A stretch of 64,000 bases of DNA from JAEUIX01 sp046156035 (GCA_046156035.1 JBJXEW010000022.1:14963-78962), one strand, 5' to 3'. Counted from the stretch's first letter, positions 25,730-34,293 are shown. Made by a program: numbers and translations. Notes: generated by a model not told the origin, from the letters alone.

Positions 25730-25995
25730 GGTGGTCCGGCTCCGGTGGGGCCCGCCGCGGCGGGTCCCGTCCGCCTTGCATTGCATCCGCCCCCCCGCGC
25801 CTCTGCTCGCGGCGCAGCCGCGAAGGTGAGTAGCCGTGGGCAGCCGCGCAGCGGCGCCCACGGAACCCAGCGCCTCTAACCGAAGGCACCGCGCAGCGGT
25901 GCTGGTGCACCTCGTTCCCGTGCCGCTGCGCGGCACAAAGGGGGAAGCCCGCCGTATCCGTGGGCGCGGCTTCGCCGCTGCCCACGGCTATTGAC
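25730..25995. repeat. Cluster of GC-rich palindromes
   Basis: No gene is supported here. The stretch is packed with inverted repeats, including CCGTGGGC...GCCCACGG (near 25833-25863), CACCGCGCAGCGGTG, GTGCCGCTGCGCGGCAC, CCGTGGGCGCGGC...GCCGCTGCCCACGG and CGCGGCTTCGCCGCG. It looks like a dump of several REP-like elements between the M20 peptidase and the Kelch-like gene. Between 25996 and 26168 only a possible -10 (TATGCT, 26078-26083) is seen. Confidence 0.7.
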
Positions 25996-26168
25996 CCCCG
26001 CGGCTTCGCCGCGAAAACCAACAACAATTCACGTGGCCGATTCGGCACGGCGGGCTGGCACGATCCGCCGCGTGAGGTATGCTTCATCCGGTTCTAGTAC
26101 GGGTGCCTCGGCACTGGCCCCCGCGTGCCGGAACGCCGCCGCGCAAACCGGCGCGTGGAGCATGAGTC

Positions 26169-28142
26169 ATGATGAAGATGCACGTTCGTGCGGCAGTTCT
26201 GACTCTTGTTGCTTTCCTGCTCCCGGGCATCGCGGCCGCGCAGCCGGTTGAGTGGACCGGGCACGCAGTTGTACCCTCCGCGAGAACGGGGCATGCGATG
26301 GCCTACGACGCGGCCCGCGGTGTGACCGTCCTGTTCGGGGGCAGCACCGGCGGCGCCGAGACCTGGGAATGGAACGGGACGGTTGGGGGGGCGTGGACCC
26401 AGCGCGCGGTCAGCGGCCCCTCGGCGAGACGGTTCCATGCGATGGCCTACGACGCGGCCCGCGGCGTGACCGTCCTCTTCGGGGGGGAAAACATTGTTGG
26501 CTTGTTGCCCGCCGAGACATGGGAGTGGAACGGGACGGTGTGGACCCAGCGGGCGGTCATCGGCCCCTCGGCGAGACGGTTCCATGCGATGGCCTACGAC
26601 GCGGCCCGCGGCGTGACCGTTCTCTTCGGGGGACAAGCCGCTGGTGCCATCATCAACGCCGAGACCTGGGTATGGAACGGGACGGTGTGGACCCAGCGCA
26701 TGGTCAGCGGCCCCTCGCCGAGAACCAGCCCCGCGATGGCCTACGACGCGGCACGCGGCGTCACCGTCCTCTTCTGGGCCGGCGACATCGGAGCGAGCAG
26801 CGGCGAGACCTGGGAATGGAACGGGACGGGTGGGGGGGCGTGGACACAGCGGGCGATCAGCGGCCCCTCGACGAGAGCCTTTCACGCGATGGCCTACGAC
26901 GCGGCCCGCGGTGTGACCGTCCTGTTCGGGGGCAGCACCGGCGGCGCCGAGACCTGGGAATGGAACGGGACGGGTGTGGGGGCGTGGACACAGCACGCGG
27001 CTGTACCCTCGGCGAGATACTGGCACGCGATGGCCTACGACGCGGCCCGCGGAGTCACCGTCCTCTTCGGGGGAATCGGCTACAACAGCGCCCTCAACGC
27101 CGAGACCTGGGAATGGAACGGAACGGCGTGGAGCCAGCGCATGGTCAGCGGGCCGTCTGCGAGATTCTTCCACAGCATGTCATACGACGCGGCCCGCGGC
27201 GTCACCGTCCTCTTCGGGGGATTCGACTACATCATCGGCCTGAGCAACGCCGAGACCTGGGAATGGAACGGAACGGCGTGGACCCAGCGCGTGGTCAGCG
27301 GCCCCTCGGAGAGATCCCAGCATGCGATGGCCTACGACGCGGCACGCGGCGTCACCGTCCTCTTCGGGGGAATCGACATCATCGGCAGGAGCAGCGCCGA
27401 GACCTGGGAATGGAACGGGACGGCCTGGACCCAGTACATGGTCAGCGGCCCCTCGGAGAGAACCAGCCACGCGATGGCCTACGACGCGGCCCGCAGCGTG
27501 ACCGTCCTCTTCGGGGGTCTCGATGTCATCGGCACGAGCAGCGCCGAGACCTGGGAATGGAACGGGACGGCGTGGACCCAGCGGGCGGTCAGCGGCCCCT
27601 CGGCGCGGAACAGCCACGCGATGGCCTACGACGCGGCCCACGGCGCGACCGTCCTCTTCGGGGGATATATTGGTGACGGCAACTTCGAGAACGACGAGAC
27701 CTGGGAATGGAACGGGACGGCGTGGACCCAGCACATAGTCAGCGGCCCCTCGGCGAGAGAGCGCCACGCGATGGCCTACGACGCGGCCCGCGGCGTCACC
27801 GTCCTCTTCGGGGGACGCGATGATTTCGGCTTCATCAACGGCGACACCTGGGAGTTGGGCGTGCCGACAGGATGCCCGCTCGACTACAACCTCGACACGG
27901 TCGTGAACCCCGACGACCTGGGCGACTTCATCACCGACTACTACACCGTACCGCACATCGCTGGCCCGAGCGGTTACGCGATTCTGTGCCCGGAGAATGC
28001 CCCGCCCTACGACGCGGGGTACAAGACGGCCTACACGCCTGATCTGAGCGGCCAGTGCAACCCGCCCTTCCCCGATAACCTGGGTGACTTCATCACCGAC
28101 TACTTCTTGCTCCCAGACGGCTTTTCCTGCAATCCCCTCTGA
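26169..28142 (+). CDS. Secreted Kelch-like beta-propeller protein with 11 repeats and dockerin-like C-terminus
   Basis: 657 aa. A signal peptide (RAAVLTLVAFLLPGIAAAQP) is followed by 11 tandem repeats of about 43-52 residues with the core HAMAYDAARGVTVLFGG, then AETWEWNGTAWTQ and SGPSAR. This is a Kelch/galactose-oxidase-type propeller blade. The blades are also very similar at DNA level, so they expanded recently or are homogenised. The C-terminus has two calcium-binding-like units, YNLDTVVNPDDLGDFITDYYT and PFPDNLGDFITDYF, with paired cysteines, resembling the dockerin-like tails of planctomycete exported proteins. Likely extracellular or surface-bound; ligand unknown. Eleven blades do not match a single standard 6- to 8-blade propeller. 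Confidence 0.85.
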   Translation: MMKMHVRAAVLTLVAFLLPGIAAAQPVEWTGHAVVPSARTGHAMAYDAARGVTVLFGGSTGGAETWEWNGTVGGAWTQRAVSGPSARRFHAMAYDAARGVTVLFGGENIVGLLPAETWEWNGTVWTQRAVIGPSARRFHAMAYDAARGVTVLFGGQAAGAIINAETWVWNGTVWTQRMVSGPSPRTSPAMAYDAARGVTVLFWAGDIGASSGETWEWNGTGGGAWTQRAISGPSTRAFHAMAYDAARGVTVLFGGSTGGAETWEWNGTGVGAWTQHAAVPSARYWHAMAYDAARGVTVLFGGIGYNSALNAETWEWNGTAWSQRMVSGPSARFFHSMSYDAARGVTVLFGGFDYIIGLSNAETWEWNGTAWTQRVVSGPSERSQHAMAYDAARGVTVLFGGIDIIGRSSAETWEWNGTAWTQYMVSGPSERTSHAMAYDAARSVTVLFGGLDVIGTSSAETWEWNGTAWTQRAVSGPSARNSHAMAYDAAHGATVLFGGYIGDGNFENDETWEWNGTAWTQHIVSGPSARERHAMAYDAARGVTVLFGGRDDFGFINGDTWELGVPTGCPLDYNLDTVVNPDDLGDFITDYYTVPHIAGPSGYAILCPENAPPYDAGYKTAYTPDLSGQCNPPFPDNLGDFITDYFLLPDGFSCNPL

Positions 28143-28236
28143 TGCTCAGGGCGGCTCTGGCCGCGGGGCAGCCGAACCACAGGCAGTTCCGCCTTCGGCG
28201 ACCCAGCCTGTGCCACACGCGCATCGCACTCACGTC

Positions 28237-28944
28237 TTACCGCCCCACCAGCGCCGCCCCCGCCGCGTGCTTGAGCGCACCATCCGCCAGGAGCGCCACC
28301 GCGTCGTAGCAGGGCAGCGGGCAGTTGTGCTCGCCGATCAGCAGCGGCGCTTCGGAGCAGGCGATGACCACAGCCTCGGCCCCGCGGTCTGCAAGGCGTT
28401 TCACGGCGTCCAGCAGCCGCGCACGAGATTCTTCCACGATCTCGCCGTGCACCAACTCGCGGAAGATGATCGTGTCGATGGCCTCGGCATCGGTCGCTTC
28501 CGGCGCGATCACCTTCACGCCCTTCAGCCCAAGGTGCGTCTGGTACGTGGAGCCGAACATCACCATCTTCGTGCCCAGCACGCCCACCACCTTGCGGCCG
28601 TCGGCCGCGACGCGTGCCGCCACCAGGTCCGTCATCGTGAGCCACGGAATGGCCGAGCCCGTTTCGGCCAGCGGCACACCGTGCTGGATCACGTTGTCGG
28701 GCGTGATGCAGAACTCCGCGCCGGCCTTGGCCAGCACGGCCGCGCTCTGCCGCAGCAACTCACCCACGGTGTGCCAGTCATCTCGCAGCACCGCGCCAAG
28801 ATACAACTCAAACGGCTGGTTGTGCAGCGTGACGGCCGGGTGGCCCGTGTCGCCCAGCAGCGCGCAGGCGCGCCGGTGAATCTCGCGATAGCAGAGCGCT
28901 GTTCCTTCCGGACTCACCGCCACGATGCCGATGTGCTTGGGCAA
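28237..28944 (-). CDS. Aspartate/glutamate racemase family protein
   Basis: 235 aa from a TTG with GGGAG seven bases upstream; the frame is open further upstream but runs through repeats. Typical family features are the N-terminal strand HIGIVAVSPEGTALCYREI, VVGVLGTKMVMFGSTY, and the second catalytic-cysteine loop AVVIACSEAPLLI. The loop that normally carries the first catalytic cysteine reads FCITPDNVIQH, with threonine at the position where I expect cysteine, so racemisation may be lost or altered. Cytosolic; substrate unknown. Confidence 0.8.
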   Translation of the reverse strand: MPKHIGIVAVSPEGTALCYREIHRRACALLGDTGHPAVTLHNQPFELYLGAVLRDDWHTVGELLRQSAAVLAKAGAEFCITPDNVIQHGVPLAETGSAIPWLTMTDLVAARVAADGRKVVGVLGTKMVMFGSTYQTHLGLKGVKVIAPEATDAEAIDTIIFRELVHGEIVEESRARLLDAVKRLADRGAEAVVIACSEAPLLIGEHNCPLPCYDAVALLADGALKHAAGAALVGR

Positions 28945-29050
28945 GGCAGAACTCCCGCACGCGAAGGCCGCGGCCGCAACAGGCACGCGCGAACACGCAG
29001 AGAGTCTAGTGGCACGCCGCGTGCCGGTGGACAACACGCCCAAGATCGGC

Positions 29051-29180
29051 CGTGCCACCGATCGCAGATTCGCCGTGGCGAACTTTCGAGGCCCGGCGAG
29101 AAAGTCGGTGTCGGCCCTCCCGTGCCACCGATCGCAGATTCGCCGTGGCGAACTTTCGAAGCCTCGCGAGAAAGTCGGTG
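29051..29180. repeat. Direct repeat, two 60-bp copies with 70-bp period
   Basis: Copies at 29051-29110 and 29121-29180 differ at only a few positions. Each starts CGTGCCACCGATCGCAG and ends GAGAAAGTCGGTG, and each can form two hairpins: TTCGCC GT GGCGAA, and ACTTTC with GAAAGT. The region 28945-29297 holds no gene I can support; it contains this repeat and the low-complexity run that follows. Confidence 0.88.
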
Positions 29181-29213
29181 CCCAGCGCCCCGGCATCAAC
29201 GTCGATTCCACGA

Positions 29214-29282
29214 AACTCCGTCCCCCCGTCCCCCCGTCGCTCCGTCCCTCCGTCGCTTCGTCACTCCGTCACTTCCCGACTT
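29214..29282. repeat. Imperfect octamer tandem (CCGTCNCT)
   Basis: A run of variants such as CCGTCCCC, CCGTCGCT and TCGTCACT directly upstream of purN; the purN -10 box begins four bases after it. Confidence 0.7.
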
Positions 29283-29286
29283 CCTC

Positions 29287-29292
29287 TACCCT
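29287..29292 (+). promoter_or_regulatory. -10 box of purN
   Basis: TACCCT, five bases before the GTG at 29298. Confidence 0.45.
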
Positions 29293-29297
29293 CCCCC

Positions 29298-29882
29298 GTG
29301 CCACCCTCCGCCTCCATCGCGCCACTGGCCGTCCTCCTCTCCGGCTCCGGCCGCACGCTCGACAACCTCCTCGCCGCCATCGCCAACGGCACCCTCCCCG
29401 CCCGCATCGCCGTCGTGATCGCCTCCAAAGAATGCCTCGGCGCTGAAAAAGCACGCAAGGCCGGCATCCCCACGCACGTTCTGCCGGGCGTGATCGCCCC
29501 TCCGGTTCTCGCGCCCATTCTGGAAGCGGCCAACGCCCGCTTCATTGTCCTCGCGGGATACCTCAAACTCCTCCCCATCCCGCGCGGCTACGAAGGCCGC
29601 GTCGTCAACATCCACCCCGCGCTCCTCCCCGACTTCGGCGGCCCCGGCATGCACGGCCGCAAGGTGCATGAGGCCGTGCTCGCGTCGGGCGCCAAACTCA
29701 GCGGCTGCACGGTTCACCTCTGCGATGACCGCTTCGACACCGGCCCCATTCTCCTCCAGCGCGTCTGCCCCGTCATCGACGGCGACACGCCCGACACGCT
29801 CGCGGCACGGGTCTTCGAGCAGGAATGCCTCGCCTATCCCGAGGCCCTGCGGCGACTGATCGCCAAGGATCAGTCAACTTGA
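29298..29882 (+). CDS. purN: Phosphoribosylglycinamide formyltransferase (GART)
   Basis: 194 aa from a GTG, the usual size. Transfers formyl from 10-formyl-THF to GAR in purine synthesis. Motifs are VLLSGSGRTLDNLL (phosphate loop), AGYLKLLP, VNIHPALLPDFGGPGMHG with the catalytic Asn and His, and SGCTVHLCDDRFDTGPILLQ with the catalytic Asp. TACCCT ends five bases before the GTG. The stop overlaps the TTG of the next gene (TTGA). Confidence 0.95.
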   Translation: MPPSASIAPLAVLLSGSGRTLDNLLAAIANGTLPARIAVVIASKECLGAEKARKAGIPTHVLPGVIAPPVLAPILEAANARFIVLAGYLKLLPIPRGYEGRVVNIHPALLPDFGGPGMHGRKVHEAVLASGAKLSGCTVHLCDDRFDTGPILLQRVCPVIDGDTPDTLAARVFEQECLAYPEALRRLIAKDQST

Positions 29883-31411
29883 ACGGACATGCCCGCACAC
29901 GCCGCGCCCCCCCGCGACGCGCCCTCGCGCGTTTTGCCCTCGCTCTCCCAGCGCTGGTAGCGTGGCTCGGCGTGTTGTTGTTGGCGCTTCCTGCTTCCGC
30001 CGCGCCGCCAAAGGCCGACAAGGTGGAACGCGCGGAGGCCGCCTTCTTCGAGGCCTTCAACGACAAGGACTGGCCCAAGGCGATCGACGCGGCACGTTTC
30101 TGGGCCTCCGTGGACCCTGACGATTACGTGCCCCGCTACAACCTCGCCACGCTTCTGGGGGCAACCGGCAAGCCGGATGAGGCGGCGGAGCAACTCGCCG
30201 CGGCGGTGGAGCGGGGCTTTGCCGATCGCCGCCGCCTCGACACCGACCCCGGCCTGCGCCCCGTGCGCGAGTCGCCCGCGTACGCAACGCTGATCGAGCG
30301 TTGGCCCGCGCTGCTGGATGCGCAACTCGACCGCCAACTTGCCCGCGCCAACACGTGGTGGTCCACCGCGTACAGCACCGCCAGAGACGGGCAACTGCGC
30401 GTGGCCTACGCCTCGGCGTTCAGCCCGCAGGCCTTCGGACGCGCGCGCGACGAGATGACACGCCTGTCGCAATGGTGGGAGGCGAGCGTGCTGCCCGAAG
30501 GCACGCCCGGCGTGAGTGTTGACCCGCAACGGCCCGACCCGTGGGTGCTGGTGGTGCTGCCTTCGCGCATGGATTACAACAAGTGGGCGGCCAAGCGCTG
30601 GCCGCGGGCCTCCGGCGCGACCAGCCTTGTCGCAGGGATTTACGACCACTACGAGCGGCAACTGGTGGCCCAGGATGTGGGCGGCACGCTGCGGCACGAG
30701 TTCCTTCACGCCCTGCACTGGCGGCATCAGGATCGGCTGCGGCAGGACCACCCGATCTGGATTCAGGAGGGCCTCTGCTCGCTGGTTGAGGATGTGGAGG
30801 TGGCCGCCGACGAAACGCTCCGCCCGGTGCCCAGTTGGCGCACCAACTCGCTCAAGGCGCTCGTGCGCAGCGGCAAGGCCCCGAGCATTTCGCGCCTGCT
30901 GGAGATGTCGCAGGACACGTTCGTCGGTACGGCTCCGCTCGCCAACTACGCGCTCGCCCGGGCAGTGTTTCTCTACCTCGCAGACCGCGGCAAACTGCGC
31001 GCGTGGTACACCGACTACACGCAGAACTTTCGCGAAGACCGCACCGGCCGGGCCGCGCTGGAGCGCGTGCTGGGCAAGCCGCTGGCAGACATCGAGCGAG
31101 ACTTTCGCGCCTGGGTGCGGGCCCTGCCCGAGGTCGCTACCGCCAACAAGCCCGGCGGGGCCATGTTCCCCGGCACCTACGAGAACGGCATCGGCGAGGG
31201 TGTGGTGGTGAAGCGCGCCGGCCGCGGCACGGGCCTGGCCGACGGCGATGTGATCGTGGAGATCGCCGGCCAGCCTGTCACCGACCTCAACGACCTGACC
31301 CGCGTGCTGGGCGACTTCGAGCCGGGATCAAGGGTTGATCTCCGCTTCCGGCGCGGGAAGGGCAGGAGCGGGCAGATGCAGACCGCCACGCTGACGCTTG
31401 TGGCCCGCTGA
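29879..31411 (+). CDS. Exported TPR-HExxH peptidase with PDZ domain
   Basis: 510 aa from a TTG overlapping the purN stop by 4 bases. The N-terminal hydrophobic segment RFALALPALVAWLGVLLLALPASAAP is a signal peptide or anchor. A TPR-like region follows (AFFEAFNDKDWPKAIDAARFWA, YVPRYNLATLLGATGKPDEAAEQLAAAV). The gluzincin motif is LRHEFLHALHW, with a downstream WIQEGLCSLVED supplying the third ligand, as in DUF1570/peptidase-MA-like proteins. A C-terminal PDZ domain (GIGEGVVVKRAGRGTGLADGDVIVEIAGQPV) ends the protein. Acts outside the cytoplasm; substrate unknown. Confidence 0.8.
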   Translation: MNGHARTRRAPPRRALARFALALPALVAWLGVLLLALPASAAPPKADKVERAEAAFFEAFNDKDWPKAIDAARFWASVDPDDYVPRYNLATLLGATGKPDEAAEQLAAAVERGFADRRRLDTDPGLRPVRESPAYATLIERWPALLDAQLDRQLARANTWWSTAYSTARDGQLRVAYASAFSPQAFGRARDEMTRLSQWWEASVLPEGTPGVSVDPQRPDPWVLVVLPSRMDYNKWAAKRWPRASGATSLVAGIYDHYERQLVAQDVGGTLRHEFLHALHWRHQDRLRQDHPIWIQEGLCSLVEDVEVAADETLRPVPSWRTNSLKALVRSGKAPSISRLLEMSQDTFVGTAPLANYALARAVFLYLADRGKLRAWYTDYTQNFREDRTGRAALERVLGKPLADIERDFRAWVRALPEVATANKPGGAMFPGTYENGIGEGVVVKRAGRGTGLADGDVIVEIAGQPVTDLNDLTRVLGDFEPGSRVDLRFRRGKGRSGQMQTATLTLVAR

Positions 31412-31417
31412 CGGCGC

Positions 31418-32452
31418 TCACGGCTCACCCCCTTCACGCCGCGTGTGTTCGCCGAGGCGATGGCGCTCGGCCTCGCCAAGGCGTTGGCGTTCCAGGGCCT
31501 CGGCCACGAAGCGCGCTTCCTTCTCCTCGCGCTCGATGTCGTTGGCCACACTCCACCGGCAACTCGAACCCAGCGACCAGACGCTCGCCACAAAGCGGAA
31601 GCACGGGTAGAAGATGAACGCGACGCAGAGCACGAAGAGGAACGTGCCCTGGAAGCCGCCGGTGGTCATGGTGAATGTGGGCACGGCCTTGATGATCAGG
31701 TTCTGCGGCAGCAGCAGCACAGGCCCCAGCAGCACCAGGATCGGCAGCAGGAACATGGTCTGCACCGCGCGGTTGGCCGCCATGTCATCGCACACCACCA
31801 TGCCGACATCGCGCAGGTGGGCGCAGCACGCGGCGTTCGCCAGCGTCGCGAAGAAGAGTGCCCCGTACCCCCACGCGGCCAGGCTCGCGCCCGCGGGCGT
31901 GTCGGCCCCGCCCTGCTGCACGCTGGCGATGATGAACACCAGCGGCAACGCCCAGCACGCGGCACACACGCGAACGAGCGTGGGCCAGAAGAAAAACTTG
32001 CCGACCATAATGCCGCGCAGTTCGTGGGCGGTGGCTTGGGCGCTCGCGGCGTCGCGCGGCACGCCGGGCACGGGCGGCGTGAGAATGACGAAGCCCAGCG
32101 TCCAGAGCACGACACCGGGCAAGGCGACGAAGAGCGCAGTGCCGCTGGCCAGCGCCATCAGGTCCGCGATCTTGAACGCCACCCAGTTCTGCGAGCGCAC
32201 AAAGAGCAGCGCCCACACCACGGCCATGGGCCCGGCAAACACCACCAGCCCCGCGCTGATGCACGTGGCACCCAGCGCCAGCCGCCGGCGCACCGGGCGG
32301 GGCAGGTCGTTCACATGCAGGAGCGGGCGGGCCTCCAGCGTGCGCTTGCGGGGAGGCTCGGGAAGCGGCACAGAACCCGCGTCGGCTGGCGGCGGCGAGC
32401 CACCCTCGCGTTTACGGATCTGCTCAAGAAGCCAGGCCGGATCGACTGCCAT
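31418..32452 (-). CDS. Multi-pass membrane protein, hypothetical
   Basis: 344 aa from ATG 32452. About 70 hydrophilic residues (MAVDPAWLLEQIRKREGG at the start) precede about seven hydrophobic segments, for example CISAGLVVFAGPMAVVWALLFV, TALFVALPGVVLWTLGFVILTPP and TMFLLPILVLLGPVLLLP. The C-terminus is charged and coiled-coil-like (DIEREEKEARFVAEALERQRLGEAERHRLGEHTRREGGEP). No family recognised. It follows the zinc-ribbon membrane gene by 43 bp and probably forms an operon with it. Its stop is 6 bp from that of the convergent peptidase gene. Confidence 0.65.
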   Translation of the reverse strand: MAVDPAWLLEQIRKREGGSPPPADAGSVPLPEPPRKRTLEARPLLHVNDLPRPVRRRLALGATCISAGLVVFAGPMAVVWALLFVRSQNWVAFKIADLMALASGTALFVALPGVVLWTLGFVILTPPVPGVPRDAASAQATAHELRGIMVGKFFFWPTLVRVCAACWALPLVFIIASVQQGGADTPAGASLAAWGYGALFFATLANAACCAHLRDVGMVVCDDMAANRAVQTMFLLPILVLLGPVLLLPQNLIIKAVPTFTMTTGGFQGTFLFVLCVAFIFYPCFRFVASVWSLGSSCRWSVANDIEREEKEARFVAEALERQRLGEAERHRLGEHTRREGGEP

Positions 32453-32495
32453 GCGGGCTCCGTGTGAGGAGAGTTGATGGGTGCGTCCGCGAAGG

Positions 32496-33461
32496 TCACT
32501 GCCCGCCGAAAACCTGAGGGCTGGCTGTGTGCTTGGGGATCGGGTTGCTGATCGGTTCACCGTCCTGCGGAAGTTTGAAGCGTTCATCCGTCCGCAGCAG
32601 CAGGCGCTGCGCGGCATTCTCGGCATCACGCTGATTCCGGACCGACCAGCGGAACATGCCCGCCATCTGGCCCAGCGCCGCCATGAGCCAGCCCACAAGG
32701 CCGATGGAGGCGAGCGACATGAGGAGCACGACGACCGCGAGCACGGGTGGCAGGCGACCGGTCAGCCCAACCGTCTGCAGGATGAACACCGGGGGCAGCG
32801 TCCACGCGAGCACGAGCAGGCGTTCGTGGAGTTTGTCGTCATTCACGCTCTGGAGCGTTCGGACCAGCACCAGCATGGTCGGCACAAGCCCGAGAATGGC
32901 GACGATTCCGCACGCGAACGACGCCTCGCGGGCGAAGGGCGCGGCGGCGGGCAGGCGTGCGAGCGCGAAGACCAGCGCGGCCGCCACGAACCAGAGGGCC
33001 TGGGTCGCGATGGCCCAGCCGTTGAGCAGGAGTCGGGGCCAGTTGACACGCGCCTGCTCTTCGAGTTCCGCTGGTTTGTACAGGCACAGCATGAGCACGC
33101 CCGCAAACCAGCAGGCTCCGCCCGTCGCCGCCCCGGCAAACACCACATTGGCGGTCCAGAACCGCAGGGCCCCGTGCCGGGCCGCGGGCATGAACGGCCA
33201 CGAGAGCGACATGAGCACGCACCCCACGAACATGGCGAATGCCGCGAGAGCCAGTGCCCACAGCAGCGAGGCCGGAAGCAACAAGATCGTGCTGCCGCCG
33301 CGCCCGGCACGCGCAAATCCGCGGATGGGCGTGCCGCACTCAGGACAGATTCCTGTGCGTTTCAAGCCGATGAGGTTGTACCCGCACTTGGCGCAAGGAG
33401 CGTCGTGGGCGATCTTGCCACCCTTCACGCGGTCCCGCAGCCAGCGTTCGTCAACGGGCAT
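32496..33461 (-). CDS. Zinc-ribbon multi-pass membrane protein, hypothetical
   Basis: 321 aa. The N-terminal zinc ribbon CAKCGYNLIGLKRTGICPECG is followed by about seven hydrophobic segments and a hydrophilic C-terminus. It is a paralogue in architecture and ribbon sequence of the protein at 20.1 kb. ATG 33461 is preceded five bases upstream by TATATT, a leaderless layout. Likely first gene of a two-gene operon with the membrane protein at 31.4 kb. Function unknown. Confidence 0.7.
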   Translation of the reverse strand: MPVDERWLRDRVKGGKIAHDAPCAKCGYNLIGLKRTGICPECGTPIRGFARAGRGGSTILLLPASLLWALALAAFAMFVGCVLMSLSWPFMPAARHGALRFWTANVVFAGAATGGACWFAGVLMLCLYKPAELEEQARVNWPRLLLNGWAIATQALWFVAAALVFALARLPAAAPFAREASFACGIVAILGLVPTMLVLVRTLQSVNDDKLHERLLVLAWTLPPVFILQTVGLTGRLPPVLAVVVLLMSLASIGLVGWLMAALGQMAGMFRWSVRNQRDAENAAQRLLLRTDERFKLPQDGEPISNPIPKHTASPQVFGGQ

Positions 33462-33466
33462 GACCC

Positions 33467-33472
33467 AATATA
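33467..33472 (-). promoter_or_regulatory. -10 box of the zinc-ribbon gene at 33.4 kb
   Basis: TATATT on the minus strand, five bases before ATG 33461. It lies in the 17-bp gap after the purQ stop. Confidence 0.5.
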
Positions 33473-33478
33473 CCGCAA

Positions 33479-34288
33479 TCACACCGGCGCGTGTTGCACG
33501 GACGCGACGGCATTCGTGAACATCGTCAGGCCCGGTGTGGGCCCGCGCAGCGTGTGTGGCTCGAAGCGCGTCCAGAAGGGGTGGCGGGTCCACTCCAAGT
33601 AGCGCTCCGGGTGGGGCATGAGCGCGAAGATGCGGCCGGAGGGGTCGCAGATGCCGGCGATGTCATCCGTCGAGCCGTTGGGGTTGTCATCCGGCGCGTA
33701 GCGGAGGGCGATCTGGCCGTGGGCCTTGAGCCGCGCCAGTGTCGCGGGCGAGTCGGCAACGAAGCGCCCCTCGCCGTGGCCGATCGGGAGCATCATCGAA
33801 TCCGGAAAGCCGGCGAACGTCTCGCTCAGGCGGCGCGTCCAGATGCAGACGGTTTCGGGGACGGGGGCCACGCGCACCCAGCGATCAATGAAGCGGCCAC
33901 CCGCGTTGAACGTCAGGCTTGTCTCCTGAGCGGGCGGCGTCTCCTGCCAGTGCCCATCCGCCGGTCCCGGCAGCAGGCCCGCCTGCACCATCACCTGAAA
34001 ACCGTTGCACGCGCCGATCATGGGCACCCCGCGCTGCGCGGCAGCGCGGAGCGCGGGGTAGAGGTGCTCACGCAAACGCAGCGCGAAGATGCGCCCGCTG
34101 GCCACATCGTCTCCGTAACTGAAGCCACCCGGGAAACCAATCAGATCGTGCCGCTCGACGAGCGCGGGTGTGTTGAGCAGGCGGTCGAGGGGAACCAGTT
34201 CAGGCGTCGCCCCGGCCGCCGCAAACGCGCGGCACATCTCCGAATCGCAGTTGGTTCCCGGTGCGCGAATGACAAGTGCCGAAGGCAT
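33479..34288 (-). CDS. purQ: Phosphoribosylformylglycinamidine synthase, glutaminase subunit
   Basis: 269 aa. Supplies ammonia from glutamine to PurL in purine synthesis. The class I amidotransferase triad is visible: nucleophile Cys in GACNGFQVMVQAGLLPG, and His/Glu in FALMPHPERYLEW. The N-terminus ALVIRAPGTNCDSEMCRAFAAAG and GFPGGFSYGDDVASGRIFA are PurQ signatures. Longer than the small (~230 aa) PurQ type, with extra residues around the middle. purS and purL are not adjacent. TATCTT lies five bases before ATG 34288. Confidence 0.94.
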   Translation of the reverse strand: MPSALVIRAPGTNCDSEMCRAFAAAGATPELVPLDRLLNTPALVERHDLIGFPGGFSYGDDVASGRIFALRLREHLYPALRAAAQRGVPMIGACNGFQVMVQAGLLPGPADGHWQETPPAQETSLTFNAGGRFIDRWVRVAPVPETVCIWTRRLSETFAGFPDSMMLPIGHGEGRFVADSPATLARLKAHGQIALRYAPDDNPNGSTDDIAGICDPSGRIFALMPHPERYLEWTRHPFWTRFEPHTLRGPTPGLTMFTNAVASVQHAPV

Positions 34289-34293
34289 GAGTG

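Noticed and set aside
26094..27956. Repetitive minus-strand frames antisense to the Kelch-like gene
   Set aside because: They are mirror images of the 11 repeats; signal peptide and dockerin-like tail are only on the plus strand.
28945..29211. Upstream extension of the racemase-family frame
   Set aside because: It runs through the 60-bp repeats; TTG 28944 has a good Shine-Dalgarno and matches family length.
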